Source: Caproicibacterium amylolyticum (lineage in GTDB: Bacteria; Bacillota; Clostridia; Oscillospirales; Acutalibacteraceae). Taken from it: a DNA stretch of 64,000 nucleotides. The notes under the pieces were generated by a model, which saw nothing but the letters and a program-made list of their open reading frames with translations, was not told where the DNA came from and made no database searches. Shown here one piece after another: positions 26,906-34,653 of the stretch; position 1 is the first letter of the stretch; each line of letters begins with the position of its first letter. The translations under genes were made by a program, and so were the position numbers. The DNA lies in assembly GCF_014467055.1 (NCBI RefSeq), contig NZ_CP060696.1:682001-746000 (forward strand). The letters run 5' to 3'.

Positions 26906-27142
26906 ATGCGTCAAAGGACAGACCGCTTTATTGTGGTGTTTGCCACCACAACGGACGCAATGCACATGGAACAAGTTTGTCGCGCACAGGGAACACCGGG
27001 ACGGCTGGTGCCGATTCCACAGCAGCTTTCGGCAGGCTGCGGCCTTTGCTGGCGCGCAGACATTGCAGACCGCGGGCAAGTAGAACAAACAATGCGTGAA
27101 AATGCCTGCAATTGCGAAGCAGTTCATGTACTGAAATTATAA
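26906..27142 (+). CDS. DUF3343 small protein, putative Se/S carrier-like
   Basis: 78 residues of the DUF3343 family. RFIVVFATTTDAMHMEQVCRAQGTPGRLVPIPQQLSAGCGLCWRA follows the usual order: strand, helix, then a Pro and a Cys-Gly pair. The CGLC motif gives two close cysteines that could carry sulfur or selenium. RBS GGAGGG (26893-26898) before ATG 26906. The pairing with the class V lyase suggests that it accepts S or Se from that enzyme; this is inference from neighbours. No selD or yedF is in the window. Confidence 0.8.
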   Translation: MRQRTDRFIVVFATTTDAMHMEQVCRAQGTPGRLVPIPQQLSAGCGLCWRADIADRGQVEQTMRENACNCEAVHVLKL

Positions 27143-27196
27143 AAAGGCGCTTTCCAGTAGCTTAATGCTCGCGGGAAACGCCTTTTGGCTTTTTTG
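27141..27196. terminator. Bidirectional terminator between convergent genes
   Basis: AAAAAGGCG-C-TTTCC pairs with GGGAAACGCCTTTT, with A-run on one side and T-run on the other. It closes both the DUF3343 transcript and the esterase gene on the minus strand, whose stop is at 27197. Confidence 0.85.
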
Positions 27197-28711
27197 TTAT
27201 GCCTGAATCAGGCAATGGAATGGCTTGAGCGGAAGGTTGGCGCTGTTAAAGAGATTGACTTCAACAAAGTCGGTTTCCGCAAATGAGAGCAGCAGGCTGC
27301 TGTGTATCGGTTCTGCCAGAGTCAGCAAAAGTTTGTGTCCCTGCACCTGCGTATTCACTATCTGGCAGGGGGAGGTTCCTGACCAGATGAAAAGACCGTT
27401 GACCGCATTACCGTTCAAACGCAGGCCTGTGCCTGCGTTTGCAAATGTCAGGGAGAGGGTCTGTCCGTCCCGTTCTGCACCGCAGAATTCCGGTGACTCG
27501 CAGAGAATGGATTCTCCGTAAACTTTGCCGCGTGCCAGCAAGGCCAGCCGTTCACCGACTTCTTTTTTGCGCTTGGGGTGAATGTCATCCCGCATGCCAA
27601 GATCCATAATGGAAGTCATGGCGGTGTAAGGTACGGCTTTTGCAACCAGTTCCTGTTTTTCACGCACAGTCGGATAGTTGGTTCCCAGACAGTCCAGCCA
27701 GTGATGGAAAGGTGCCAGCTGTACAAACAGGAACGGAAGAGTGCTGTCCTGCCACTCCCGGCGCCAGCAGGCAATCAGTTCGGTGAACAGTCGGTCGTAA
27801 AGTGCCGCGTGGCCTTCATCACTTTCTCCTTGATACCACAGAATGCCCTTTACTGGAAACGGTGTAATCGGCTTCAGCATATGTTCAAACAATGTGCCGG
27901 GTTTGTGGGTATTGTACGGCCCAAGCGGTACGCAGGGTTCACCGGCATGCTCCTTGGCGAAGCGCAGCTGATTTTCAAAGGACAGACCATACATCATCTG
28001 TGCCCAGTCACGGTTGTGCTCCGGAGAATCTTCAAAAGCGTATCCGGCAAGCGCTTCTTTTCTATTTTGTGCCAAATCAATTCCTGCAATGGAATTTCCG
28101 TATTCCTCCAGATATACGGAAAGTGGGGAATCCCGCATGCAGGCAGTGTCAAGCCATGCGGAAGCGGAGGTGCCGCCCCAGTTGCAGCCGATGATGCCAA
28201 CTGGTACATTCAGTTCTGGCTGAATGGCGTGGGCGAAGTAATAGCCCGGTGCGGAAAAGCGTTCCCACGCGGAATCCTGCTCTTCAAACCAGTAACCGGT
28301 GTCCGGTGTGGAACGCTGCTGACCCGCAAAGGCGATGCGGGTGCAGTTGTACATACGGATATTCGGATTTTTGATCTGCTTTTGGGTGGCTTTCCACTGG
28401 GTATCGTATCGCAGGAAAAACTCCATGTTGGACTGCCCGCCTGCAACCCATACATCACCGACTGCAATGTCCGAAAAATGAAAAGCAGGTGTGCCGTCAG
28501 CGGTAATATCCAATGTCAGGTTAGTGCAAGTGTCCGCGGCAGGCAGTTCACAACGCCAGCAGCCGTTTGCGACAACTGTCTCAGTTTTGTCACAGCCTAT
28601 CTGCACCTGTACACTGGTACCGTTTTCTCCGGTTCCCCAGATAATGCGCGGCTTGCCGCGCTGAAATATCATTTTATTTCCAATTAGTTCTGCTGCTTGA
28701 ATTTTGCTCAT
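27197..28711 (-). CDS. Sialate O-acetylesterase family (SASA) carbohydrate esterase
   Basis: SGNH-type esterase predicted to remove O-acetyl groups from sialic acid or other sugars. 504 residues. An N-terminal beta domain (about 1-85) precedes the catalytic domain; the nucleophile is Ser94 in VAGGQSNME, the second block is GILWYQGESDEGH, and the third holds the Asp/His pair in DIHPKRKKEVGERLALLA. A C-terminal beta domain follows. No signal peptide, so the enzyme is cytoplasmic and would act on imported sugars. ATG 28711 has GGAGGA 7 bases upstream; a GTG six codons earlier would include the ribosome site. Alone on the minus strand. Confidence 0.88.
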   Translation of the reverse strand: MSKIQAAELIGNKMIFQRGKPRIIWGTGENGTSVQVQIGCDKTETVVANGCWRCELPAADTCTNLTLDITADGTPAFHFSDIAVGDVWVAGGQSNMEFFLRYDTQWKATQKQIKNPNIRMYNCTRIAFAGQQRSTPDTGYWFEEQDSAWERFSAPGYYFAHAIQPELNVPVGIIGCNWGGTSASAWLDTACMRDSPLSVYLEEYGNSIAGIDLAQNRKEALAGYAFEDSPEHNRDWAQMMYGLSFENQLRFAKEHAGEPCVPLGPYNTHKPGTLFEHMLKPITPFPVKGILWYQGESDEGHAALYDRLFTELIACWRREWQDSTLPFLFVQLAPFHHWLDCLGTNYPTVREKQELVAKAVPYTAMTSIMDLGMRDDIHPKRKKEVGERLALLARGKVYGESILCESPEFCGAERDGQTLSLTFANAGTGLRLNGNAVNGLFIWSGTSPCQIVNTQVQGHKLLLTLAEPIHSSLLLSFAETDFVEVNLFNSANLPLKPFHCLIQA

Positions 28712-28820
28712 GCATTTTTCCTCCTGCACTTTTCAACTGTTATTCATCATAGCAGTTGAAAAAGATACTGTAAACCTGCACACGCGCACAAATACAAATT
28801 TTTTTAGTGCGAAAAATGTC

Positions 28821-28849
28821 TTGCAAAAAAAACAATGATGTAGTATAAT
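28821..28849 (+). promoter_or_regulatory. Promoter of tRNA-Leu
   Basis: TTGCAA (28821-28826), 17 bases, TATAAT (28844-28849); predicted start 6-7 bases before the mature tRNA. Confidence 0.9.
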
Positions 28850-28861
28850 AATAAAGTATTA

Positions 28862-28948
28862 GCCGGAATGATGGAATTGGCAGACGTGCGGGACTCAAAA
28901 TCCCGTGGTGGCGACACCGTGCGGGTTCGACCCCCACTTCCGGCACCA
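28862..28948 (+). tRNA. tRNA-Leu (anticodon CAA)
   Basis: The 87-nt class II tRNA folds fully: acceptor GCCGGAA/TTCCGGC, D-loop with GG, anticodon stem CGGGA/TCCCG around CTCAAAA (anticodon CAA, reads UUG), a long variable arm, T-arm with GTTCGAC, discriminator A and encoded CCA. Single gene with its own promoter and terminator. Confidence 0.97.
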
Positions 28949-28960
28949 TAGAAAAAGGAA

Positions 28961-28995
28961 GAAAAGCCTGCGCAGTTTTTGCGCAGGCTTTTCTC
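28961..28995 (+). terminator. Terminator of tRNA-Leu
   Basis: Perfect 13-bp stem GAAAAGCCTGCGC/GCGCAGGCTTTTC (28961-28973, 28981-28993). T residues are part of the stem. 12 bases after the tRNA. Confidence 0.85.
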
Positions 28996-29059
28996 TGAAC
29001 AAACAGAACTGGAAAGCAACTTTTTTATCATCGTGAATTGTAAAAATGAGGGCAAGAAA

Positions 29060-29575
29060 ATGCACAGTTATTTTATGTGTACCAAAAGGATCAGTTTTTC
29101 TAAATGGACGGTCTCTGATCTGAATTTGGCGACTGAACTGTGGGGGGATAAAGAAGTTACGCGGTTTATTTATGCATCCGGTGAATTTACAGCGCAGGAT
29201 ATTCAGCGTCGTTTACAGACGGAAATCGAAAATGAAAAAAATTATGGTGTTCAGTATTGGCCTATTTTTAATATTGAATCTGGTGAATTTATTGGCTGCT
29301 GTGGGTTGCGACCATGCAGGGACGAAAAACTGGTGTATGAAATTGGCTGCCACTTGCACAAAAAGTACTGGGGAAAGGGTTATGCTTCTGAAGCAGTGCA
29401 AGCGGTTATACAGTATGGTACTTCTGCACTGAAAGCGACTAAAATATGTTTAGGGCATCACCCAAAGAACGCTGTGCCCAAAAAGTTGGCAATAAAGTTC
29501 AGATTTCGATATATTGGGGACGAATTTTATGAACCGACAGGGCTGTACCATCCTACTTATGAGTTGATTTTATAA
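29060..29575 (+). CDS. GNAT-family N-acetyltransferase (RimJ/RimL type)
   Basis: 171 residues. Acetyl-CoA-dependent acetyltransferase; substrate unknown. RISFSKWTVSDLNLATELWGDKEVTRFI opens the domain; motif A is YEIGCHLHKKYWGKGYASEAVQAVIQYG (about 92-120, with the Q/RxxGxG/A type loop as KYWGKGYA), and the end reads FRYIGDEFYEPTGLYHPTYEL. ATG 29060 follows GAGGGCAAG. Base composition is more AT-rich and codon use looser than the neighbours, which may hint at acquisition. Ends at the terminator 29597-29641. Confidence 0.85.
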   Translation: MHSYFMCTKRISFSKWTVSDLNLATELWGDKEVTRFIYASGEFTAQDIQRRLQTEIENEKNYGVQYWPIFNIESGEFIGCCGLRPCRDEKLVYEIGCHLHKKYWGKGYASEAVQAVIQYGTSALKATKICLGHHPKNAVPKKLAIKFRFRYIGDEFYEPTGLYHPTYELIL

Positions 29576-29596
29576 ATGAAATGTGATTGGTATATG

Positions 29597-29641
29597 CAAA
29601 AAAGGCTGCCGCTTGTTTTGTGCTTGCGGCAGCCTTTTTTG
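29597..29641. terminator. Bidirectional terminator after the GNAT gene
   Basis: AAAAAAGGCTGCCGC pairs with GCGGCAGCCTTTTTT around a 12-base loop; A-run and T-run on opposite sides, so it works in both directions. Confidence 0.92.
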
Positions 29642-29703
29642 CATTGGAAGAAAATATAATAATGGAAAACGTATAAGCGCTTTTAGTTAGTTATCACTAA
29701 CTA
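29597..29703 (-). ncRNA. Candidate small RNA on the minus strand
   Basis: A minus-strand promoter (29710-29738) would start near 29703, and the bidirectional terminator at 29597-29641 would stop the transcript after about 105 nt. No ribosome site precedes the one ATG in it, so it would be non-coding. It might instead read through as antisense to the GNAT mRNA. Predicted from signals only. Confidence 0.35.
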
Positions 29704-29738
29704 AAATAAATTTTATCAAAATCTTTATGTTTTGTCAA
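29681..29738 (-). promoter_or_regulatory. Minus-strand promoter with a perfect palindromic operator
   Basis: Read on the minus strand: TTGACA (29738-29733), 17 bases, TAAAAT (29715-29710). A perfect palindrome, TTTTAGTTAGT-N4-ACTAACTAAAA, spans 29681-29706 and covers the predicted start. This resembles operators of TetR or MarR-type repressors. No gene for the transcript is seen. Confidence 0.65.
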
Positions 29739-29866
29739 CTGTGCAATTTTGTAAGTGCCACAATTAAGGATTCTGCTTTTGTGTTCTGCTTGTGCATTAT
29801 AAGAGAAAAATGAGCCGAAAAGCGGCAAAATGTATAATTGTATAAAATTAAGCACAACTTTTCTGT

Positions 29867-29895
29867 TTGACATGTGTTTTCGTTAATGATAACAT
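29867..29895 (+). promoter_or_regulatory. Promoter of the LacI-type regulator gene
   Basis: TTGACA (29867-29872), 17 bases, TAACAT (29890-29895). About 60 bases before the ATG. An AGCGCT palindrome at 29676-29681 is too far upstream to judge. Confidence 0.75.
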
Positions 29896-29954
29896 AAAAA
29901 ATAAAGTAACTTACATTGGGCAGACTGACGCATAAAGACGGGAAGTTGAAAACT

Positions 29955-30980
29955 ATGAATTCATTAAGTATTCGGGATATCGCAAAAATGGCCGGTGTTT
30001 CAGTAACCACCGTTTCACGTGTGTTGAACGGTTATCCGGATGTCAGTGAAGCAACCAAAATACGGGTGCAGCAGGTGATTGAAGAATGCGATTATCAGCC
30101 AAACAATGCGGCACGCAACCTAAAGCGTACGCACAGCAATACAGTAGGGCTGCTGATGGAAGGCAGTGCGACTCCTTTTATTACGGATCTGTCCGACATT
30201 ATTGAAGAAGAAATCAATGCACACGGCTATGCACTGGTGCCGCACCGTGTGATGAATGGTGTGAGCGGCGTGGATACCGCGGTACAGCTGGTGATGGAAA
30301 AGCGCTTGCAGGGGCTGATTATCTGCGGCGGTTATTTCATTCATTCTTTGGAGCAGCTGCAGCGCTTACCGGTGCCGAGTGTTTTTTGCACGACCACACT
30401 GACAGGTATTGACCATGCGGCTTACTCCAGTGTACATGTAGATGACCGGCAGGCTGCCATGGAAGCGGTGGATTACCTTTGCTCCATTGGACACCGGGAC
30501 ATTGCCATACTTGGTGGTATCGAGCATGACCAGGGCGGTGTTTCCAGCCAGCGTCTGCGCGGCTACTGTGATGCGCTGAGCAAGAACGGCATTTGCTTTG
30601 ACCCTGCTTTTGTGCGTTACTGCGGATTGTTTACCATGCAGCGTGGCTACGATGCAACCTGTGAGCTGCTGGCAAGCGGGCGCAGACCGACCGCTATTTT
30701 CTGTGTGGCTGACGAGCTTGCGGTTGGTGCCTGCAAGGCAATTTTTAACGCAGGACTGAGCGTTCCGCAGGATATTTCTGTAATGGGCTACGACGGCACA
30801 GAGATTGCCCGCTTTTATGAACCGTCCATCTGCAGTGTGCGGCAGCCAAAAGAGGGAATCGCAAAGAAAACGGTTGAGGTCTTAGTCAGCCTGATGGAGA
30901 AGAAAGGGCAGAACCGTCATATTGTGTTTCCAACCGAAATCGTTACCGGAGGATCGTGTGCTTCGCCCCGAAAAGCCTAG
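29955..30980 (+). CDS. LacI-family transcriptional regulator
   Basis: 341 residues. N-terminal helix-turn-helix with hinge helix: SIRDIAKMAGVSVTTVSRVLNGYPDVSEATKIRVQQVIEECDYQPNNAARNLK (about 5-58), then a periplasmic-binding-protein-like sugar domain (about 62-335) with IGHRDIAILGG and FCVADELAVGACKA. ATG 29955, GGGAAG upstream. The next gene 316 bases on is a sugar-binding lipoprotein whose promoter carries two LacI-type CG-centred palindromes, so this protein probably represses the transporter until maltodextrin or a related sugar is present. Confidence 0.92.
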   Translation: MNSLSIRDIAKMAGVSVTTVSRVLNGYPDVSEATKIRVQQVIEECDYQPNNAARNLKRTHSNTVGLLMEGSATPFITDLSDIIEEEINAHGYALVPHRVMNGVSGVDTAVQLVMEKRLQGLIICGGYFIHSLEQLQRLPVPSVFCTTTLTGIDHAAYSSVHVDDRQAAMEAVDYLCSIGHRDIAILGGIEHDQGGVSSQRLRGYCDALSKNGICFDPAFVRYCGLFTMQRGYDATCELLASGRRPTAIFCVADELAVGACKAIFNAGLSVPQDISVMGYDGTEIARFYEPSICSVRQPKEGIAKKTVEVLVSLMEKKGQNRHIVFPTEIVTGGSCASPRKA

Positions 30981-31138
30981 ATTTTTCGGCCTTTTTGCGG
31001 AAAGGCAAAGTGCGGTGCAGAAGCCTTTTATTAAACAAAATTTTAGTTGTATTTTTTGACGATTTTTTGAAAAGATATTAATACACACAAAAATAGAACT
31101 TGGTATATAAAAAAATTAAAAAAAGTCACAAAAAGCTA

Positions 31139-31224
31139 TTGCATATTCAAAAACGCTGTGCTATTATATAGTCAATCCCGGAAACGTTTCCGAAATCGTT
31201 CGTAACTTTGCGGTAACGTTTCCG
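31139..31224 (+). promoter_or_regulatory. Transporter promoter with two LacI-type operators
   Basis: TTGCAT (31139-31144), 17 bases, TATTAT (31162-31167). Operator 1, CGGAAACGTTTCCG (31179-31192), is a perfect palindrome; operator 2, CGGTAACGTTTCCG (31211-31224), has one mismatch. Centres are 32 bp apart, three helical turns, both just downstream of the start site: a road-block arrangement. Confidence 0.9.
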
Positions 31225-31296
31225 AGAATCGAGATTTCATTGGAGCCTGTATTGAGTAATGCATGAATTTGTATGCAAAAAAGGAGAGTATTGGCT

Positions 31297-32721
31297 ATGA
31301 AACACAATGCAAAAAAAATCTTTGCAGCCGCGCTGGCAGCATCCTTGGTAGCAGCCTCGTTCACAGGCTGCGGCGGTTCAACTTCCAGCAGTTCCGCTGC
31401 AGCAGGAGGCAGCTCCGCTGCTTCCACTGGGTCTGCAGCAGCTTCTTCCGGCAAAGGACAGGTCTACTACCTGAACTTTAAACCGGAACAGGCTGACCAG
31501 TTCAATGCCATTGCAAAAGCCTACACCGAAAAAACGGGTGTTCAGGTAAAAGTGCAGACTGCGGCTTCCGGTACTTATGAGCAGACACTGAAGTCTGAAA
31601 TGGCTAAAAGTGATGCGCCGACCATCTTCATCTGCAACGGCCCTGTTGGCTACAAAACTTGGGGCAGCTACTGCGCTGACCTGACCAACACCGACCTTAC
31701 AAAGCACCTGACAGACGCTTCGCTGTCCCTGAAGGACGGCGACAAGGTCGTTGGTCTGCCGCTGGCAGTTGAGGGTTATGGCATTATTTACAATCAGGCC
31801 ATCATGGATAAGTACTTCAAGCTTGACGGTGCCAAAGCAAAGAGTATGGACGAAATCAACAGTTTCGCGAAACTCAAAGCTGTTGCAGAGGACATGACCG
31901 CAAAGAAAGATAAGTTGGGTATTAAGGGCGTGTTTGCGAACACATCTCTGAAAACCGGCGAAGACTGGCGCTGGCAGACCCATCTGGCAAACTTGCCGAT
32001 TACCTACGAACTGCAGGACAGCAACAAGACTGTTACAGCGGGCGTAAATGAAGTTCAGTTCAAGTATGCGAATGAATATCAGAACATCTTTGACCTCTAC
32101 CTGAACAACTCCACAGTTGACAAAAAGCTGCTCGGCAGCAAGAGCGTCGGCGATTCCACCGGTGAGTTTGCACTTGGCCAGTGTGCTATGATGCAGAACG
32201 GCAACTGGGTATGGAGCGATATCAGTAAGACTGACGGCAATGTTGTTGAGAAAGATGACATCAAGTTCCTGCCGATTTACACCGGTCACACCGGTGAAGA
32301 AAAACAGGGTCTGTGCATCGGCACTGAAAACTTTGCCTGCGTCAACACCAAGGCAAGTGCTGACGACCAGAAGGCTTCCATTGACTTCCTCAAATGGCTC
32401 TACACCGGCGATGGTATGGACTATGTAACAAAGGGCGCAAGTGACGGAGGCCTGGGCTTCATTGCTCCGTATGATACCTTTAAGGGCAAATCTCCTGACG
32501 ATCCGCTTGCAAAGCAAGTTACCGAATGGCAGAACAAAGAAGGTATTAAGACCATTCCGTGGGACTTCACCTGCTTCCCGAGCCAGAACTTTAAGAACAA
32601 ATTCGGCGCTGCCCTGCTGCAGTACGCACAGGGTCAGAAGAGCTGGGATGATGTTAAGAGCGAATTTGTTACAGACTGGAAGAAAGAAGCATCTGCATCT
32701 GCTTCCACAGCAAGCAAGTAA
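31297..32721 (+). CDS. Sugar ABC transporter substrate-binding lipoprotein (maltodextrin type)
   Basis: Family 1 extracellular solute-binding protein, 474 residues, anchored by lipid. Signal peptide MKHNAKKIFAAALAASLVAAS with lipobox FTGC (Cys25). A Ser/Ala-rich linker (about 29-55) reaches the binding lobe. MalE-like segments: VVGLPLAVEGYGIIYNQAIMDKY and FALGQCAMMQNGNWVWSDI. AAGGAGAG precedes ATG 31297. First gene of the import operon after the paired operators; a partial terminator follows, which would give more binding protein than permease. Sugar specificity inferred from malQ and phosphorylase downstream. Confidence 0.93.
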   Translation: MKHNAKKIFAAALAASLVAASFTGCGGSTSSSSAAAGGSSAASTGSAAASSGKGQVYYLNFKPEQADQFNAIAKAYTEKTGVQVKVQTAASGTYEQTLKSEMAKSDAPTIFICNGPVGYKTWGSYCADLTNTDLTKHLTDASLSLKDGDKVVGLPLAVEGYGIIYNQAIMDKYFKLDGAKAKSMDEINSFAKLKAVAEDMTAKKDKLGIKGVFANTSLKTGEDWRWQTHLANLPITYELQDSNKTVTAGVNEVQFKYANEYQNIFDLYLNNSTVDKKLLGSKSVGDSTGEFALGQCAMMQNGNWVWSDISKTDGNVVEKDDIKFLPIYTGHTGEEKQGLCIGTENFACVNTKASADDQKASIDFLKWLYTGDGMDYVTKGASDGGLGFIAPYDTFKGKSPDDPLAKQVTEWQNKEGIKTIPWDFTCFPSQNFKNKFGAALLQYAQGQKSWDDVKSEFVTDWKKEASASASTASK

Positions 32722-32754
32722 AAGAACAGCAGCCGTTTAACGGCTTGACAAAAA

Positions 32755-32796
32755 GATAGTGGGTGCAGTTGCAGAACTCACTCACTATTTTTTTGT
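32755..32796 (+). terminator. Partial terminator between binding protein and permease genes
   Basis: ATAGTG-GGTG and CACTCACTAT pair with G-U contacts, then seven T. It probably trims transcript so that the lipoprotein is made in excess. Confidence 0.7.
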
Positions 32797-32883
32797 ACAA
32801 ACAAGCGTGGCTGCTTTTTCAGAAAATAGTATCATTGCATCTATTAGAATATCAGTCGGAAAAATCTAAGGAGGGAATTCACC

Positions 32884-33729
32884 ATGCAAAAAACACTGCG
32901 CAAGTATTGGGCGTTCTTTACACTTCCCACGCTTGTTTGCTTTGCGATTGCTTTCTTCATCCCGTTTATCATGGGGTGCGGCCTTTCATTTACAAAGTTC
33001 ACTACGGTTACAGACGCAAAACTTGTCGGCTTTTCAAACTACATCAAGGCATTCTCAGGTGATACCAGTTTCCTTTCCGCCCTGGGCCGCTCCGTGGTGT
33101 TTACAATTGCGTGTGTTGTTCTGATTAACCTGTTTGGTTTTGTTCTGGCATTGCTGCTGACCCGCAAAATGCGCGGCACCAATGCTTTCCGTACAATTTT
33201 CTTCATGCCAAACCTGATTGGCGGCATCGTGCTTGGCTACATTTGGCAGTTGATTTTCAACGGCGTACTTATTAATTATCAGCTGACGCTGACAAGTGAC
33301 GGTAAGTTCGGCATTATCGGTCTGATTATTCTGATGTGCTGGCAAATGACCGGCTACATGATGGTTATTTACATTGCCGGCCTGCAGAATGTTAGCCCTG
33401 ACCTGATTGAGGCTGCACAGATTGATGGCGCAACGGCGTGGCAGACTTTGATCCATGTAAAAATTCCGATGGTCATGCCTGCAATCACTATCTGCATGTT
33501 TATGACTCTGACCAATTCCTTTAAGCTCTTTGACCAGAACTTGGCTTTGACAAACGGTGCACCGGGAGATGCGTCCGCTTTGGTTGCTCTGGACATTTAC
33601 AAGACTTTCTACAGCCGCCCCGGTTATGAGGGCGTTGGCCAGGCAAAGGCAGTCATCTTTACGATTATCGTTGCAGTGGTTGCTATGATTCAGCTGCGCG
33701 CTACCCGTGAAAAGGAGATTGAAAACTAA
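32884..33729 (+). CDS. Sugar ABC transporter permease (MalF/UgpA type)
   Basis: 281 residues, six membrane helices. The EAA loop that contacts the ATPase reads EAAQIDGATAWQTLIHVKIPMVMPAI (about 179-204). The start KTLRKYWAFFTLPTLVCFAIAFFIPFIMGCGLSFTKF is typical of CUT1 sugar importers. GGAGGG 9 bases before ATG 32884. The last base of its stop is the first base of the next gene's ATG, so the two are translationally coupled. Confidence 0.93.
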   Translation: MQKTLRKYWAFFTLPTLVCFAIAFFIPFIMGCGLSFTKFTTVTDAKLVGFSNYIKAFSGDTSFLSALGRSVVFTIACVVLINLFGFVLALLLTRKMRGTNAFRTIFFMPNLIGGIVLGYIWQLIFNGVLINYQLTLTSDGKFGIIGLIILMCWQMTGYMMVIYIAGLQNVSPDLIEAAQIDGATAWQTLIHVKIPMVMPAITICMFMTLTNSFKLFDQNLALTNGAPGDASALVALDIYKTFYSRPGYEGVGQAKAVIFTIIVAVVAMIQLRATREKEIEN

Positions 33730-34604
33730 TGGTTAAGCAAAATAATAAAGTTTCCAATGCAGTTATTACAGTTATCATGATTCTGCTGTCCTGCGTTTTC
33801 GTTGCTCCTATCCTGATTGTTTTGATGAACTCCTTTAAGGGCAAACTCTTTATCAGCGACCAGCCGTTTACTTTCCCAACTTTTGCAAAGCAGGACATGG
33901 GGGAAGCGGGTATCCTGCCCAAAACCTTTGTCGGCGGCAAAAACTATGTAAACGGCATTGAAAAGATTCACTTCTGGGGTGCACTGGGGCGTTCCGTTTT
34001 CATCACGATTTTTGCGGTTGTCATTATCGTTTTGTTCACCGCAATGACAGCATGGTTTGTTACCCGTGTGAAAAACCACTATACCAGTACACTGTACTAT
34101 TTATTTGTTTTCTCCATGGTCATTCCTTTCCAGATGGTCATGTTCGCAATGACCAAGGTTGCAAACGTTCTGCATCTCGACAATCCGATTGGCATCCTTG
34201 TTTTATACCTCGGATTTGGCGCGGGTATGTCTGTGTTTATGTTCTCTGGCTTTGTAAAGGGAATACCGGTCGATATTGAGGAGGCAGCCACAATAGATGG
34301 CTGCAACCCGATCCAGTGCTTCTTTAAGGTTGTATTCCCGGTTATGAAGCCGACCGCTATCACCGTTGCCATTCTGAACGCAATGTGGGTCTGGAACGAC
34401 TACCTTATGCCTTATTTGGTGATGGGCAAGGATTACCCGACCATCCCGATTGCCATTCAGTACCTGCAGGGCGGTTATGGCAGCATTGACATGGGTGCTA
34501 TGATGGCAATGCTGATTCTGGCAATCATTCCAATCATCATCTTCTACGCATTCTGCCAGAAGTACATTATTGAGGGCGTTGTTGCCGGTGCTGTTAAGGG
34601 CTGA
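33729..34604 (+). CDS. Sugar ABC transporter permease (MalG type)
   Basis: 291 residues, six membrane helices; second half of the CUT1 heterodimer. EAA loop EEAATIDGCNPIQCFFKVVFPVMKPTAI (about 183-211). VWNDYLMPYLVMG near the end and a KG C-terminus also fit. Starts in the TAATG overlap at 33727-33731, with AAGGAG upstream. No ATPase gene is present in the operon; a general MsmX/MsmK-like ATPase elsewhere is the expected partner. Confidence 0.93.
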   Translation: MVKQNNKVSNAVITVIMILLSCVFVAPILIVLMNSFKGKLFISDQPFTFPTFAKQDMGEAGILPKTFVGGKNYVNGIEKIHFWGALGRSVFITIFAVVIIVLFTAMTAWFVTRVKNHYTSTLYYLFVFSMVIPFQMVMFAMTKVANVLHLDNPIGILVLYLGFGAGMSVFMFSGFVKGIPVDIEEAATIDGCNPIQCFFKVVFPVMKPTAITVAILNAMWVWNDYLMPYLVMGKDYPTIPIAIQYLQGGYGSIDMGAMMAMLILAIIPIIIFYAFCQKYIIEGVVAGAVKG

Positions 34605-34653
34605 GTACGCTATGGGGAAAAATTTAGAGGAAAGAAACAGAGGTGTGAAGAAG

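Noticed and set aside
29060..29575. Frameshifted GNAT pseudogene
   Set aside because: The frame is open from a ribosome-site-linked ATG to a natural end with all motifs present; AT-rich composition alone is not damage.
34570..34653. N-terminal extension of malQ starting at 34570
   Set aside because: It would overlap the upstream permease and lacks a ribosome site; the GH77 domain begins after 34654.
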